Source: Podochytrium sp. JEL0797
Lineage: Eukaryota > Chytridiomycota > Chytridiomycetes > Chytridiales > Chytriomycetaceae
Length of the DNA stretch: 33,311 bases
Assembly (NCBI GenBank): GCA_027596195.1
Contig: JADGJG010000185.1
Span: 1-33,311 of the forward strand
Reading direction: 5' to 3'
Shown here: positions 19,563-28,216 of the stretch, in pieces
Numbering within the stretch: position 1 is the stretch's first letter
How the letters are laid out: each line of letters begins with the position of its first letter
Translations under genes and position numbers: made by a program
The notes under the pieces: model-generated
Databases searched by the model: none
What the model saw: only the letters and a program-made list of their open reading frames with translations
Told to the model about the DNA's origin: nothing

Positions 19563-19799
19563 TCGTGGTGGTTGATGGGCGAGTGTGGGAAAAATCTTTT
19601 TTTGGAATCCATCACGTGTGAGATCCCTGGGGGAGGGGTGAGAGGAGATTGAAGGAGATTTCCTTGTTCGGAGAATCATTAATGAAACGCGCAATGAGCT
19701 TTTCTTTTTTGAGAAGCCATAGAGAAAAAGAGAAAAGGGGGGTGATCAACACATCCAACAAGCAAAACTGCACCACCAGAAGCTCACAACGTTTCCAAC

Positions 19800-20702
19800 T
19801 CATTCAACCTTCTTTTTCTGCGCATACACGGTATAATGCTGGCCCATTGGTTCGTAAGTGCGATTCTTTGGACACGAATTCGCCACCCAAAACTTGTCAC
19901 AATCAATGAACTGATGGCAAAAGTGGCACTTGATTTGAACCATCTGGTTCCCAATTGGAGGCGAGACAGGATTCTTTGCAAAATACACATGCGTTCTGGG
20001 CGCCACGCAGAAATCCACACCATGATCAAACTGCTGGCTCAACTCGACCCAATCCTGCGACGCCACGTTCTTGAAATCCACCAGCGACTCCACAAACTGA
20101 CGCAACTGCGCGCAATCGTCATCCTCTCTCCACTCGTTCGCCCACTTGAGAATCACATGGAGTTTCGTTTTGGCGTCCAACACGGGGTCTTTGAATTCCG
20201 CCAACAGCTTCGCGAGCGTCGGTTGGTCAATGTGGCGGCAATTAAATTCAGGGTGTTGGATCGCCGTGGTCCAGTTTTGGGAGAACCACGCAGCGCAAGA
20301 GGTCATGAGGTTTTTTTCTTGGAAAAACTGCGCGTTCGCGAGCAAAGGCATGAAACTCTGGCCAAAGACTCTTCCCTCGCAATATTCAGGAGTGTTGGCG
20401 TAGATGCAGTTGAGGACGAAACGGAATTCGGAAGGGTGAGGTGGATCGATTTTGAATGGGTTCGAGAGGGAGTTGTTTTGGCCCGTCAAGAGTTCGCGGT
20501 GGGATGCAAAGTAGGGGTTTCTGAAGAGGTATGGGCTGTGGGCGTACACGAACTCGCCGGTTTTGACCTGCAGGACCACGTCGGAGGATTCGGCGTCACC
20601 GATCAAGTCAACAGCCGCTTGACCCGAAAGCAGGGGCTCAGTGGGAGGGTTTTTGGAGGATTGGCATTCTTGAGAGGCGGTCTGTTTGGTGTCGGTTCCC
20701 AT
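19800..20702 (-). CDS. BTB-BACK protein with C-terminal Cys module, intact copy C
   Basis: Single exon, 300 aa. Residues about 22-140 form a BTB/POZ domain (DVVLQVKTGEFVYAHSPYLF, then RNPYFASH, FVLNCIYANTPEY). Residues 140-235 are BACK-like helices with KLHVILKWANEW. The end carries Cys259-x2-Cys262-x14-Cys277 (KCHFCHQF...FWVANSC), which could bind a metal with one further ligand, followed by a basic tail. BTB-BACK proteins often bridge substrates to CUL3 ubiquitin ligases; no Kelch or MATH substrate domain is seen, so that role is only a possibility. It is the full-length paralog of the damaged copies 5-6 kb away, and differs from them more than they differ from each other. Confidence 0.82.
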   Translation of the reverse strand: MGTDTKQTASQECQSSKNPPTEPLLSGQAAVDLIGDAESSDVVLQVKTGEFVYAHSPYLFRNPYFASHRELLTGQNNSLSNPFKIDPPHPSEFRFVLNCIYANTPEYCEGRVFGQSFMPLLANAQFFQEKNLMTSCAAWFSQNWTTAIQHPEFNCRHIDQPTLAKLLAEFKDPVLDAKTKLHVILKWANEWREDDDCAQLRQFVESLVDFKNVASQDWVELSQQFDHGVDFCVAPRTHVYFAKNPVSPPIGNQMVQIKCHFCHQFIDCDKFWVANSCPKNRTYEPMGQHYTVYAQKKKVE

Positions 20703-21098
20703 GGTGTCGGTGGTGTTTGGTGTGGGTGGAGTGTAGGTGGCTTTGATTGTTTTGATGGTGAAAAAAATGGCTGCGCGAAAACAAAATCTTTTCTTCTCCT
20801 TTTCGAGACAATTAATTTTTGGGATGTAAAGATCGAGTTGCTCAACTGATGCATTTCACAAATTGGCCATCGAATGCATTTTAACACCTGAACACAGTCA
20901 ATATCGAAAGTCTTCTTGCAATCGAGTCTCAGCTCTCAAATCAAATTAATGAAGGATCAAGGAAGGGGGCAAAGGGTGCGTCACCCTTTCTGATTGGACG
21001 CCCAGTGAGACACCCTTATTTTCAAATTTTTCCATTTCAATGAATTGATTAAATCTCCCACGCGGAATTGACGAAATTGAAAAAAAAGGTTTCGCCGA
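20703..21098. promoter_or_regulatory. Divergent intergenic region, BTB copy C and chitinase
   Basis: 396 bp between two divergent start codons. It is AT-rich near both genes, with an A run just before the chitinase ATG. It must contain both promoters, but I recognise no specific element, RNA gene or repeat. Confidence 0.4.
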
Positions 21099-22852
21099 AT
21101 GACCACTTCCCCAGCAACGGAAGCGCCCCTTGTTGCCGACTCCAAGGCCGCCGACACCGCCGCCGCCTGGCCCGCCAAGCGCAACAAGCTCGTGGCCATT
21201 GGCGCCGCCGCCGTCGTGCTCATCGTGGCCGCTTCCCTCGTGGGATACTTTGTGGCCAAGAACCACACGTCCACGGGCGGTTCTGCGAGTCCCATGGCAA
21301 CCAACGCAGTCGCGGCGAACGGGACTGGCAGTCTGGATCCCGGGGCTGGCAATGCATCCGTTGTTGCGACCCACAAGCTTTGGGGTTATTATGGGGCGGA
21401 CGCGACAGGTATGCTGTGCTCTCTCGCAGTGCTTGTCATTCCCAGTGATCTAATCCACCGCGTGTATTGCAGACAACGGCGTCGACATTGTCAAAGGCAC
21501 CTTGCCCCCCGTCAACAACCCTCTGCTGTTCCAAAAGGAGCTGCGCTACTACTGCGACACGAAAAACTTTGACTCCATCAACCTCGCCTTCTTGAACCTG
21601 TTTGGACCGAATTCGGGTCCCGGGGGGTTCACCATCACGTTTGGGGGGTTCTCGAACGGTAGTTATGGCGGCACGTACACGTACAAGGGCGGTAAAGTTG
21701 AAACGAATGATCCTTACACTGTGAGTGCTGCCTTTTTCATTACCGAGTGTTCGTCAATGACCTGATTGCGAATCTCCCTTCACCCGAAACACAGGTGTCT
21801 GGACTCAAACTCATGGGCCAAGACATTCAATACTGTCAAAAGACGTATGGCATCAAAGTCATCATGTCTCTCGGCGGAGACAAGGTGTCCGATTACTCTT
21901 TCGGAGTCGGCGATGGTGCCCGATACGCTCAAATCTTCTACGACATGTTCCTCGAAGGGAATGGACCCGTGCGTCCGTTTGGTCCCGGCGTGATTCTCGA
22001 TGGCATTGAGCTTGACATTGAGAAAAACCCGGCCTACCCTGCTCCGAGTCCTTGGACGGGTGAGATGGTGACGCTCGTCAAGACGTTGAGACAGTTGAGC
22101 CCCAAAACGACGCTCGCGATGGTTCCGCAGTGTTACATCAATGATTTGAATTTCAAGGGCAAGGACCAGAATATTGGGGACGTGCTTCCGCAGGTTTCTG
22201 GCATTTTGGATTATCTGATTGTTCAGTATTACAACAACCGCAAGTGTCTCTTTATATTTATTTCATTTCGACGCGTGTGTCTGACCGACGTCTCTTTTTT
22301 TGACAACAGCAACGTGCTCGTACCCTTTTGCTTTCAATTTCAAAGATTGGACAAAAATCTTTCCCGGAACGATTGTCGTTGGGTTGGCTGGAGACTGGAC
22401 CTCGGCCATTTCAGGAGGATTCTTGGAAGCCGGACCCCTGCAGGCCGTGTACGACATGGTCAAAACCGACAAGCAGTTTGGTGGATTCTCAGTCTACGAT
22501 GTGTCTTCTTCCACAGCACCGTCGCACTATCACAACGCTGCGATCGTAGACAATTCGGGCCCTTTGACGGATTATTCCACCACGTTGCGAAACGTTTTGA
22601 ATGGTCAGGTCGTCGGGTCTGGATACCCTTCGCAGGATCAGTTGGGATCCACGACCGATAAGCAGTATGCTCAACGGTGTGGGGGCACTTGGGTGTACGC
22701 GAATGCGACGTGTTCTTTGAAGGTATGTTTGCGCGTGTCCAACAGCGCCACATTCTGAAACGAAATTTCCTTTTTCCAAACAGTCTTGCACGTCCAACTC
22801 TGATTGTGGTATCCATGAGCAATGCTTCATGTATTTGGCCACCAAGTGTTGA
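21099..22852 (+). CDS. Membrane-anchored GH18 chitinase, hevamine type
   Basis: Exons 21099-21408, 21473-21720, 21795-22239, 22310-22722 and 22784-22852 give 494 aa. A short cytosolic start is followed by one membrane helix (residues about 30-55, KLVAIGAAAVVLIVAASLVG), making a type II anchor. Then the GH18 barrel: WGYYGAD, VIMSLGGD and the catalytic DGIELDIE (about 255-262). This differs from the usual DGxDxDxE by Glu in place of the second acidic residue; the proton-donor Glu and its Asp partner are kept. VQYYNNPTCSY matches the substrate-site strand of class III enzymes. The last exon adds a Cys-rich end (SCTSNSDCGIHEQC). The third intron begins GC rather than GT. Likely acts on chitin at the cell surface or wall; target inferred. 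Confidence 0.9.
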
Positions 22853-23182
22853 GAACCCGCAAAGGACGCTTGTGAAACCCCCCACCCAACCTCATAAATT
22901 AGTTAGACAAAAATAAACGATTTGTATGAAGACTTTTGCGATTGATGGCCTCTAAGGAGAAGGACGGAAGGGTCCGCTTTGGAAAATGTGGATTCTGTGC
23001 CCAGTGACGTGATGGGTGAAAGCAACCGATACGCGGGCCCCGGCGGATCAGCCACTTGGTTGCGAGAACCTCCTCTTGCTAACCCCCCCAAGTCTCTGCC
23101 AAGTCCCTTGCATTACCAATTTGGCAGCCAGTCCACTTTTCTCCCATCGCGTTTCAATTAATCACGGAAATATGAGATTCTT
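22853..23182. other. Convergent intergenic region, chitinase/DUF202
   Basis: 330 bp holding the two 3' ends. An AATAAA-like signal lies about 60 bp after the chitinase stop (near 22913). No gene, repeat or RNA structure is evident; open frames here are too short and lack starts. Confidence 0.4.
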
Positions 23183-23731
23183 CTATTGGTTTGCATTCAC
23201 ATTAATGGTAGTATTCGCATTCTGCGCAATCCCAGCCTTGAACCAAGTTCCTTGCGGAACCAACACGACTGCCAATCCCGACACGGTGATCACAGAACTG
23301 CTCGCAACCATCAACGCAATCCCTTTCGTGTTGGGCTGGAACTTTCCCTGCGTCAAATGCTTCAGAGTCGAGAAATACCGCACGGTTCCGAACCCCAAGA
23401 ATAGGGCGCCAATGCCAATCAGAGTCGCGGAAGCAAGACGATCAGGAGATGAGACGGCATGGGCGGCGATTACGCCGAGGGAGGGGATGCGGTGTGGTTT
23501 TGTTTCAGTGGGTTGAGCGGCAACGGGTTGGGGAGCTGGGGGGAGTTGATGCAGGGACTGTGCTGTCTGTGCGGATCGCTGATATCCGAAAGTTTCGAGA
23601 GCGATCCCGAGGCCAACGAATCCGAGACCCGTGCGGGCCCAGGCGAGGAAGGTGCGCTCATTGGCGAGGTGGTCTCGTGCCGTGGAGCCTGTATTGGCGA
23701 GGATTTGAGTGCCAAAGAAGCGGGATCCCAT
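23183..23731 (-). CDS. DUF202 (YidH-like) membrane protein
   Basis: Single exon, 182 aa. The first third has the family signature: DHLANERTFLAWARTGLGFVGLGIALETFG, that is, an Asn-Glu-Arg-Thr-Phe-Leu-Ala-Trp motif leading into the first membrane helix. A Pro/Gln-rich loop follows, then helix 2 (LASATLIGIGALFLGFGTVRYF) and helix 3 (IALMVASSSVITVSGLAVVL). DUF202 proteins are found from bacteria to fungi; in fungi the domain occurs alone, as here, or in vacuolar transporter chaperone proteins, where it forms the membrane part. Function of the stand-alone form is not known. The loop between helices 1 and 2 is longer than in bacterial YidH. Confidence 0.85.
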   Translation of the reverse strand: MGSRFFGTQILANTGSTARDHLANERTFLAWARTGLGFVGLGIALETFGYQRSAQTAQSLHQLPPAPQPVAAQPTETKPHRIPSLGVIAAHAVSSPDRLASATLIGIGALFLGFGTVRYFSTLKHLTQGKFQPNTKGIALMVASSSVITVSGLAVVLVPQGTWFKAGIAQNANTTINVNANQ

Positions 23732-23915
23732 GGGTGCAGGATTGTTGTGGGATTATTGATGATTTTTTTCCTCGTGCGTCGATTCGCCCTGATTTCGCTG
23801 ATTCGCTGATAATATTTCAGGGCGATTTAACACCAACTCCAAGGAACGGTTATGGTTTATTTCAAGTCAGATCCTCGTATTCCCATGCAATGGAGCCAAC
23901 GAATCGAACCCTTTT

Positions 23916-24506
23916 CTACGACCTGATTTTGAGCAACACAGCAGCCAGCCGAGACTTTGCAACGGCCATATTCGCAGCCCCTGTTGCCATATGCCTTGCC
24001 AGCACTGCGTCTAGATACGACCCTCTCAATCTTCGGGCCACATAAGGGGTGAGGGCAGCTGTCACTCCGATACGCGCAGGCCATGTGACGTTGTGTGCCA
24101 GCCATGCGAGTGCGACAATCGTGTCCGTGCGTGGGTGGGTGGGACCCCGTTGTTGATCCAAATCAAGAAGCCTATTGATTGGTCAGCGACGACGAAAAAG
24201 CGATCATCCCACTCACTCGACAGCCCGCTTCACATCCCGCAACGCCTCCTCAGACCGGTCCAGGTGCTCCTGCACCCGTACTCGCCCCTTCACAATCGCT
24301 CCCTCCACGTCCCGCACAACGTCCTTGGCAATCCGCACAAACTCGGCAATGCCGTCCGTCTCGGGAGGTGTTGCCGTGGTGCTCAAGGTGCCGTACACTC
24401 CCGCACAGCACAGTGAGAACGAGGTTGCTGATACTGCAGAGTATGTGAGCAGGGCTGCGGGGCCCTGCTGCTTGATGCTGAAGGTGGGCCGCAGGCGGGC
24501 AAACAT
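23916..24506 (-). CDS. DUF1279/FAM210-like protein, probably mitochondrial
   Basis: Two exons, 24506-24217 and 24171-23916, with a 45-nt intron in phase 2; 181 aa. A basic start (MFARLRPTFSIKQQGPAALL) suits a mitochondrial presequence. The first hydrophobic stretch is YSAVSATSFSLCCAGVYGTL. After a charged helix of about 55 residues comes LAWLAHNVTWPARIGVTAAL followed by TPYVARRLRG, which fits the DUF1279 pattern of an alanine-rich helix, Pro-x-Arg, then a Thr-Pro pair before the end of the membrane segment. FAM210 proteins are inner-membrane factors linked to mitochondrial protein synthesis in animals; that role is not shown here. The inserted helix is longer than usual. Confidence 0.72.
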
Positions 24507-24542
24507 GGTCCGTTTTTGGAAATACAACAAAAATGAGATTAT

Positions 24543-24691
24543 ATTTCCATCTCCACGGTTCTTTGATCAGGGGTTTTTAAGGGAGGGAGGATGTGATGAA
24601 TAGCAAGTAAGCGGATCTCGCCGGTGCATCCCACAATAGCAGAAAATAAAAGAGAAAATCTCCGAGCCAGCTTCCATACCAAGAGACGGAT
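24543..24691. repeat. 149-bp direct repeat, copy 1
   Basis: Matches 26559-26707 in the same orientation over 149 bp with seven substitutions and no gaps that I can find (about 95% identity). It begins ATTTCCATCTCCACGGTTCT and ends at GAGACGGAT. Copy 1 lies in the divergent interval between the FAM210-like gene and the methyltransferase. No coding frame runs through both copies and I see no terminal inverted repeats, so its origin (segmental duplication, solo LTR or other element) is open. Confidence 0.85.
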
Positions 24692-24810
24692 CCGACGACA
24701 GAGCATCTACACACCCAAAAAATGTATAATTATTAGATAGGACAACGAGAAGAAGTCGAAAATTGATGGTTTCTTTTTTCTTTTGACGGCAGCTGCGACT
24801 TGAAAAAAAA

Positions 24811-25401
24811 ATGTTCGAAACCGACCAGGGACTCACCCCTGACACTGACCACCTCTTGGCGCTCTTCCCAAACGATGAACTCCCCGAGGACAACAACTTC
24901 CCCCGCTGGATGCCCGATGATGGTATATATGGACCTTCCATTCCCACATCACTCGAACGTGTGCAGATGGCTCTCAAAATGGCTGACTGCAAACCCGGTG
25001 ACCATGTCCTCGATTTGGGATGCGGCGATGGTCGCTTCTGCGTGGCCGCTTTGACGCTGTTTGGCGCCACATCCGCTGCTGGAATCGATTGCGACGAAGG
25101 GATGGTTTTGAAAGCCAACGAGCTCGCAAAAGGAATGTTGTTACGGGAGAAAATTTCGTATCACCACGGGGACATTCGAGACGAAGCGGTGCAAGCGGTT
25201 GTAAGGGATCTCAAGGTTTCTGTGCTGGTAGCGTTTTTGACGCCCGAGTTTTCTTGCGATTTCAAGGACATGTTGGTGGATGCTTTTCAGAGGGGTGTGC
25301 GGATAGTGGCTGTTTCGTTTGATTTGGCTAATATCAAGGAGTTGACTTTGTCAAAAGGGTCGAGTAAGGATGGGATTTGGGTTTATCAGAAAAAATGCTA
25401 A
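24811..25401 (+). CDS. Class I SAM-dependent methyltransferase
   Basis: Single exon, 196 aa, ATG at 24811. Before the catalytic domain is PSIPTSLERVQMALKMADCK, a helix that in this family leads into motif I. Motif I is HVLDLGCGDGRF (residues about 68-79), the glycine-rich SAM-binding loop. Motif II ends with the acidic ribose ligand in AAGIDCDEGMV. A GDIRDE stretch corresponds to the adenine-contacting region, and VLVAFLTPEFS takes the place of motif IV. The layout, Asp/Pro-rich start and lack of extra domains recall small protein-lysine methyltransferases of the FAM173/ATPSCKMT type, but the acceptor cannot be fixed. It lies between the first 149-bp repeat and the first cassette protein gene. 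Confidence 0.85.
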   Translation: MFETDQGLTPDTDHLLALFPNDELPEDNNFPRWMPDDGIYGPSIPTSLERVQMALKMADCKPGDHVLDLGCGDGRFCVAALTLFGATSAAGIDCDEGMVLKANELAKGMLLREKISYHHGDIRDEAVQAVVRDLKVSVLVAFLTPEFSCDFKDMLVDAFQRGVRIVAVSFDLANIKELTLSKGSSKDGIWVYQKKC

Positions 25402-25477
25402 AATATAACTCCGACTTCGAAGACTTTGATCTGAAGCTGCAATCTGATTGGCACGAATGTTTCAAGAGATAATCTCT

Positions 25478-25528
25478 TTGTTCGACTGTCGCTGACTTTG
25501 CGGCCGTCTTTGTTCCTCAAAACCAAAC
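25478..25528 (+). repeat. Duplicated leader of the first cassette gene
   Basis: The bases before the ATG (GTTCGACTGTCG, then GACTTTGCGGCCGTC, then TTTGTTCCTCAAAAC) recur before the paralog at 27354-27413, where about 10 bp are inserted. Similarity continues into the first 25 codons. This is probably a shared promoter and 5' UTR. Confidence 0.7.
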
Positions 25529-26488
25529 ATGGATAAACCTACTTCGAGTGATTCCAAGGGAGCTTCTTCCACAGCTGTCACTGCCGGCACACCCTCGGCG
25601 ACCAGCGCGCCCTTTCCAGCTCAACACACTTCTTTTACTGCCGCCGCTCCCACGGAGACCAAAAGCGCGAGTCTCACCCCAGAGGCCACATCTTTAACTC
25701 CGGCCAGAAACAAGAAAGAGTTTGTCGAGGAGGAAGATTCCTCCTTTAATATGGCGTCCATTTTCGCCGCGATCTCAGCTGAACAAGGCAAACGTTCCAG
25801 AAAGCCCTCCTCCTCTCCTAAAGAAGAGACTGTCGCGAACACGCCCACCACCTCCAAAAACACGCCTGCAAAGAAGGATGAACCAAAAATCCCATCGCCC
25901 CCTTCAACCGGTTCGAACCCACCGCCAACACCAGAGAAGATGGCTCAACAGATAAAAGACACGGAAGAGCATCGCAGGACCCAGTTTGAGGCACTACGTC
26001 GCATTCAGATGGCTCGGTTTGAAGCAGAGCGGGAGCGTGAGGCTAGCAGGGGAGCCCAGGCCAACCTTTCCACCTCCTCTATGTCCCAAGAACAGACATT
26101 ACGAAGAAATTTGGCAGTTGCCCAGCGAGACCATCGCGCGGAGGTGCGCGAATTGCGAGAGAATTTGGAAGTCGCCCAGCGAGACCATCGCGCAGAGGTG
26201 CGCCAATTGCGAGAGAATTTGGAAGTCGCCCAGCGAGACCATCGCGCGGAAGTCCGCCAGTTCAACCAAGAGCATCTGACGGAGGTGGGGCAGTTGCGCC
26301 AGCAGATGATTAAGTTCAGGTGTAAATTTTGCAAGGTGTTTTTATTTCCACTTGAATTTCAACTTGAGTGTGACTTCAACCGCACGCCTGCGCAGAACGA
26401 AAGGGAGTGGAGACAAGGCAAGCATGACACTGATTTTTTTTCAAGCGAGGATATCCTATTTCCGGATGGGCTCACAGGAAATCATTGA
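25529..26488 (+). CDS. Cassette protein 1: Ser/Thr-rich, coiled coil, C-terminal Cys module
   Basis: Single exon, 319 aa. Residues 1-165 are disordered, rich in Ser, Thr, Pro and Ala (SSDSKGASSTAVTAGTPSAT). Residues about 130-260 are a charged coiled coil containing three perfect-length 18-residue repeats around AQRDHRAEVRQLRENLEV. The end holds Cys265-x2-Cys268-x12-Cys281 (FRCKFCKVFL...FQLEC) and then DILFPDGL. It is paralogous to the 27414-28196 product: the start (SSDSK...SSTA.TA), ARNKKE, the Cys module and the ILFP/ITFP end all correspond. I know no named family for it. The Cys pattern matches the one at the end of the BTB-BACK proteins, suggesting a common partner or metal; this is inference. 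Confidence 0.7.
   Translation: MDKPTSSDSKGASSTAVTAGTPSATSAPFPAQHTSFTAAAPTETKSASLTPEATSLTPARNKKEFVEEEDSSFNMASIFAAISAEQGKRSRKPSSSPKEETVANTPTTSKNTPAKKDEPKIPSPPSTGSNPPPTPEKMAQQIKDTEEHRRTQFEALRRIQMARFEAEREREASRGAQANLSTSSMSQEQTLRRNLAVAQRDHRAEVRELRENLEVAQRDHRAEVRQLRENLEVAQRDHRAEVRQFNQEHLTEVGQLRQQMIKFRCKFCKVFLFPLEFQLECDFNRTPAQNEREWRQGKHDTDFFSSEDILFPDGLTGNH
26099..26260 (+). repeat. Three 54-bp tandem units in the coiled coil
   Basis: Units 26099-26152, 26153-26206 and 26207-26260 encode 18-residue blocks of the form LRENLEVAQRDHRAEVRQ. Units 2 and 3 differ at only a few bases, so the expansion is recent; unit 1 is a little more diverged. Confidence 0.88.
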
Positions 26489-26558
26489 TGTTCCCTTTTC
26501 CTCTACTGTAAAAAAATGTGTGTGAATGCGCGAAAGGCCATCACCACAATGTATGAGG

Positions 26559-26707
26559 ATTTCCATCTCCACGGTTCTTTGATCAAGGGTTTTTAAGGGA
26601 GGGAGTATGTGATGAATAGCAAGCAAGCGGATCTCGCCGGTGCATCCTACAATAGCAGAAAATAAAAGAGAAAATCTCCGATCCATATTCCATACCAAGA
26701 GACGGAT
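26559..26707. repeat. 149-bp direct repeat, copy 2
   Basis: Second copy of the repeat at 24543-24691, 2.0 kb away in the same orientation, starting 70 bp after the stop of cassette protein 1. Its right end abuts the start of the orphan ORF at 26711, so the repeat boundary coincides with a gene boundary. Confidence 0.85.
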
Positions 26708-26710
26708 GCC

Positions 26711-27352
26711 GTGTTTCGCGTGTTAGTCGAGGATGCGAGAGTTTGGCCCGATTTGAAAGAGTATTTGGCGCATTCGGACAAGAGACTGGCGTTTGCGATG
26801 TGGGCGGTCGATCAGAACCTTGCGACAGTAGTGCGTGAGTTGAGATATGCACTGGGTGACGCGCCTCAGGCAGTCTTGTCGAGTCATCTGAACAAAAAGT
26901 TGGAGGAGGTCATTGACGATGACGAGGCTGTCAAGAAGCTCCTGCCTCTGCTCTCCACTCCTGAATTCAAGCAGGCGGGGAAGAACTTCTCGAAGAAAAG
27001 GAGAAGTTGTATTGTGGAGTTTGCCTTCGAGTACGAGCTAAATCGTGTGAAGGAGATGCAAGAATGGTGTGCCTCCTCGGGAGGGGTGCTGGGAGACGAA
27101 TTTGCGACGCTGTTTGAAGACAAAGGTGTGAAAGTTGTGCAACTTCAGAAGCAGTTCTCGGTTTTGGAAGTGGGGGACCTGTTGATTTGGGCATTGGATG
27201 AGGAGCTGACGACCGTGGTCAAGTTTTTGCAAAGCTGGAGAGATAAATTTTTAAAGAGAATTTATCAATCCCTCCAAAAGCCTCCAGTTGGTCAGTTTAT
27301 TTATAAAGATAATCCGATAGGCTCATCACTAGGAGAGAGATTATTTTTTTGA
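26711..27352 (+). CDS. Orphan ORF of about 213 residues, probably 5'-truncated
   Basis: The frame is open from the edge of the 149-bp repeat to a TGA at 27350 but begins with a GTG; the first ATG is codon 30 (26798). Sequence of coding quality is present from the first codon (RVLVEDARVWPDLKEYLAHS), so the real start was probably lost at the repeat junction or lies in an unseen exon. It is helical and charged. Two segments echo each other: MWAVDQNLATVVRELRYAL near the start and IWALDEELTTVVKFLQSW near residue 180, suggesting an internally duplicated helical unit. I recognise no family, signal or membrane segment. It occupies the same slot, between repeat and leader, that the methyltransferase fills in the first cassette, but the two are unrelated. 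Confidence 0.5.
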   Translation: MFRVLVEDARVWPDLKEYLAHSDKRLAFAMWAVDQNLATVVRELRYALGDAPQAVLSSHLNKKLEEVIDDDEAVKKLLPLLSTPEFKQAGKNFSKKRRSCIVEFAFEYELNRVKEMQEWCASSGGVLGDEFATLFEDKGVKVVQLQKQFSVLEVGDLLIWALDEELTTVVKFLQSWRDKFLKRIYQSLQKPPVGQFIYKDNPIGSSLGERLFF

Positions 27353-27353
27353 T

Positions 27354-27413
27354 TGTTCGACTGTCGCCGACTTTGCGGCCGTCCGCAACCCCTTTGTTCC
27401 TCAAAACAAAAGA
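27354..27413 (+). repeat. Duplicated leader of the second cassette gene
   Basis: Counterpart of 25478-25528, with an insertion (CGCAACCCC) between GCGGCCGTC and TTTGTTCCTC. It directly precedes the ATG at 27414. Confidence 0.68.
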
Positions 27414-28196
27414 ATGAAGAAATCGCGCTCGAGTGATTCCAAGGAAACTTCATCCACAGCCGCTACTGCCGCTGCACCCACGGCAACCAGTGCGCCCTCT
27501 CCAGCTGAAAGCGCGGCGTCTTCTTCCACGTCTGCCACTGCCACCGCGCGCGCGGCGAATGACTCCCCGTCAAAAAACACGCGTTCGCAAAAGCCGATGG
27601 TGCCTCCCACTCCCCCAGAGAGCCCTTCCATTGCGGAAGACAAGAGGACCAGAGCGAGCTCTTCCACTTCCCAACAGAAAGATGCGACCGCGCCTCGCAC
27701 CCCAACGCCCACCCTACAAAAGAAAGCTGCAAAAAACTCTGATAAATCCTACGCCGCAAGAAACAAGAAGGAGCTTATCGCGAACAAGTCTTCCTCATCC
27801 TCAAGTCTGGCGTCCAGTTCCCCTGCGGTGATCGACGCTTCCTCCTCAGCTGAAAAAGGCAAGCATTCCAAGACGTCCTCTTCCACTCCTAATGAAGAGT
27901 ATGACGTGACCGGTTCTACAAGCAGTAGTGGGGATTCAAAAGACGTGAATGAGTTGTCGAATGACCTCCGAAACATGAAATTGCGTTTGGAAGAAGCCGA
28001 GAAAAAGAATGCTGAGTACGAAGCGAAGATTATTCTGTTCCTGTGTGACTTCTGCAAACAGAATGTGCGCCAAGATGATTTTGACAAAAATCATCTGTGC
28101 GGTAGAGGAACGAAAAAACACGACGTGCCAATTCGTTTCGTCGACATCCCTGAAATCACATTTCCGAGCTGGTTGAATAAAAAAGAAAATGAATAA
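27414..28196 (+). CDS. Cassette protein 2: Ser/Thr-rich with C-terminal Cys module
   Basis: Single exon, 260 aa. Residues 1-175 are very Ser/Thr/Ala/Pro-rich (SSDSKETSSTAATAAAPTAT) with basic patches. A short coiled coil (LSNDLRNMKLRLEEAEKKN, about 180-205) leads into Cys211-x2-Cys214-x14-Cys229 (FLCDFCKQN...FDKNHLC) and the end PEITFPSWL. It is paralogous to cassette protein 1 but lacks the 18-residue repeats and has a longer disordered part. The stop is only 20 bp from the start codon of the CD225 gene on the same strand. Unknown function; nuclear or signalling scaffold roles would fit the composition but nothing in the sequence proves them. Confidence 0.68.
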   Translation: MKKSRSSDSKETSSTAATAAAPTATSAPSPAESAASSSTSATATARAANDSPSKNTRSQKPMVPPTPPESPSIAEDKRTRASSSTSQQKDATAPRTPTPTLQKKAAKNSDKSYAARNKKELIANKSSSSSSLASSSPAVIDASSSAEKGKHSKTSSSTPNEEYDVTGSTSSSGDSKDVNELSNDLRNMKLRLEEAEKKNAEYEAKIILFLCDFCKQNVRQDDFDKNHLCGRGTKKHDVPIRFVDIPEITFPSWLNKKENE

Positions 28197-28216
28197 TTTA
28201 AAGTTGAGTTTGAAAA

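Noticed and set aside
24543..24691. The 149-bp repeat as a complete transposon
   Set aside because: No terminal inverted repeats, target-site duplication or coding capacity could be seen.
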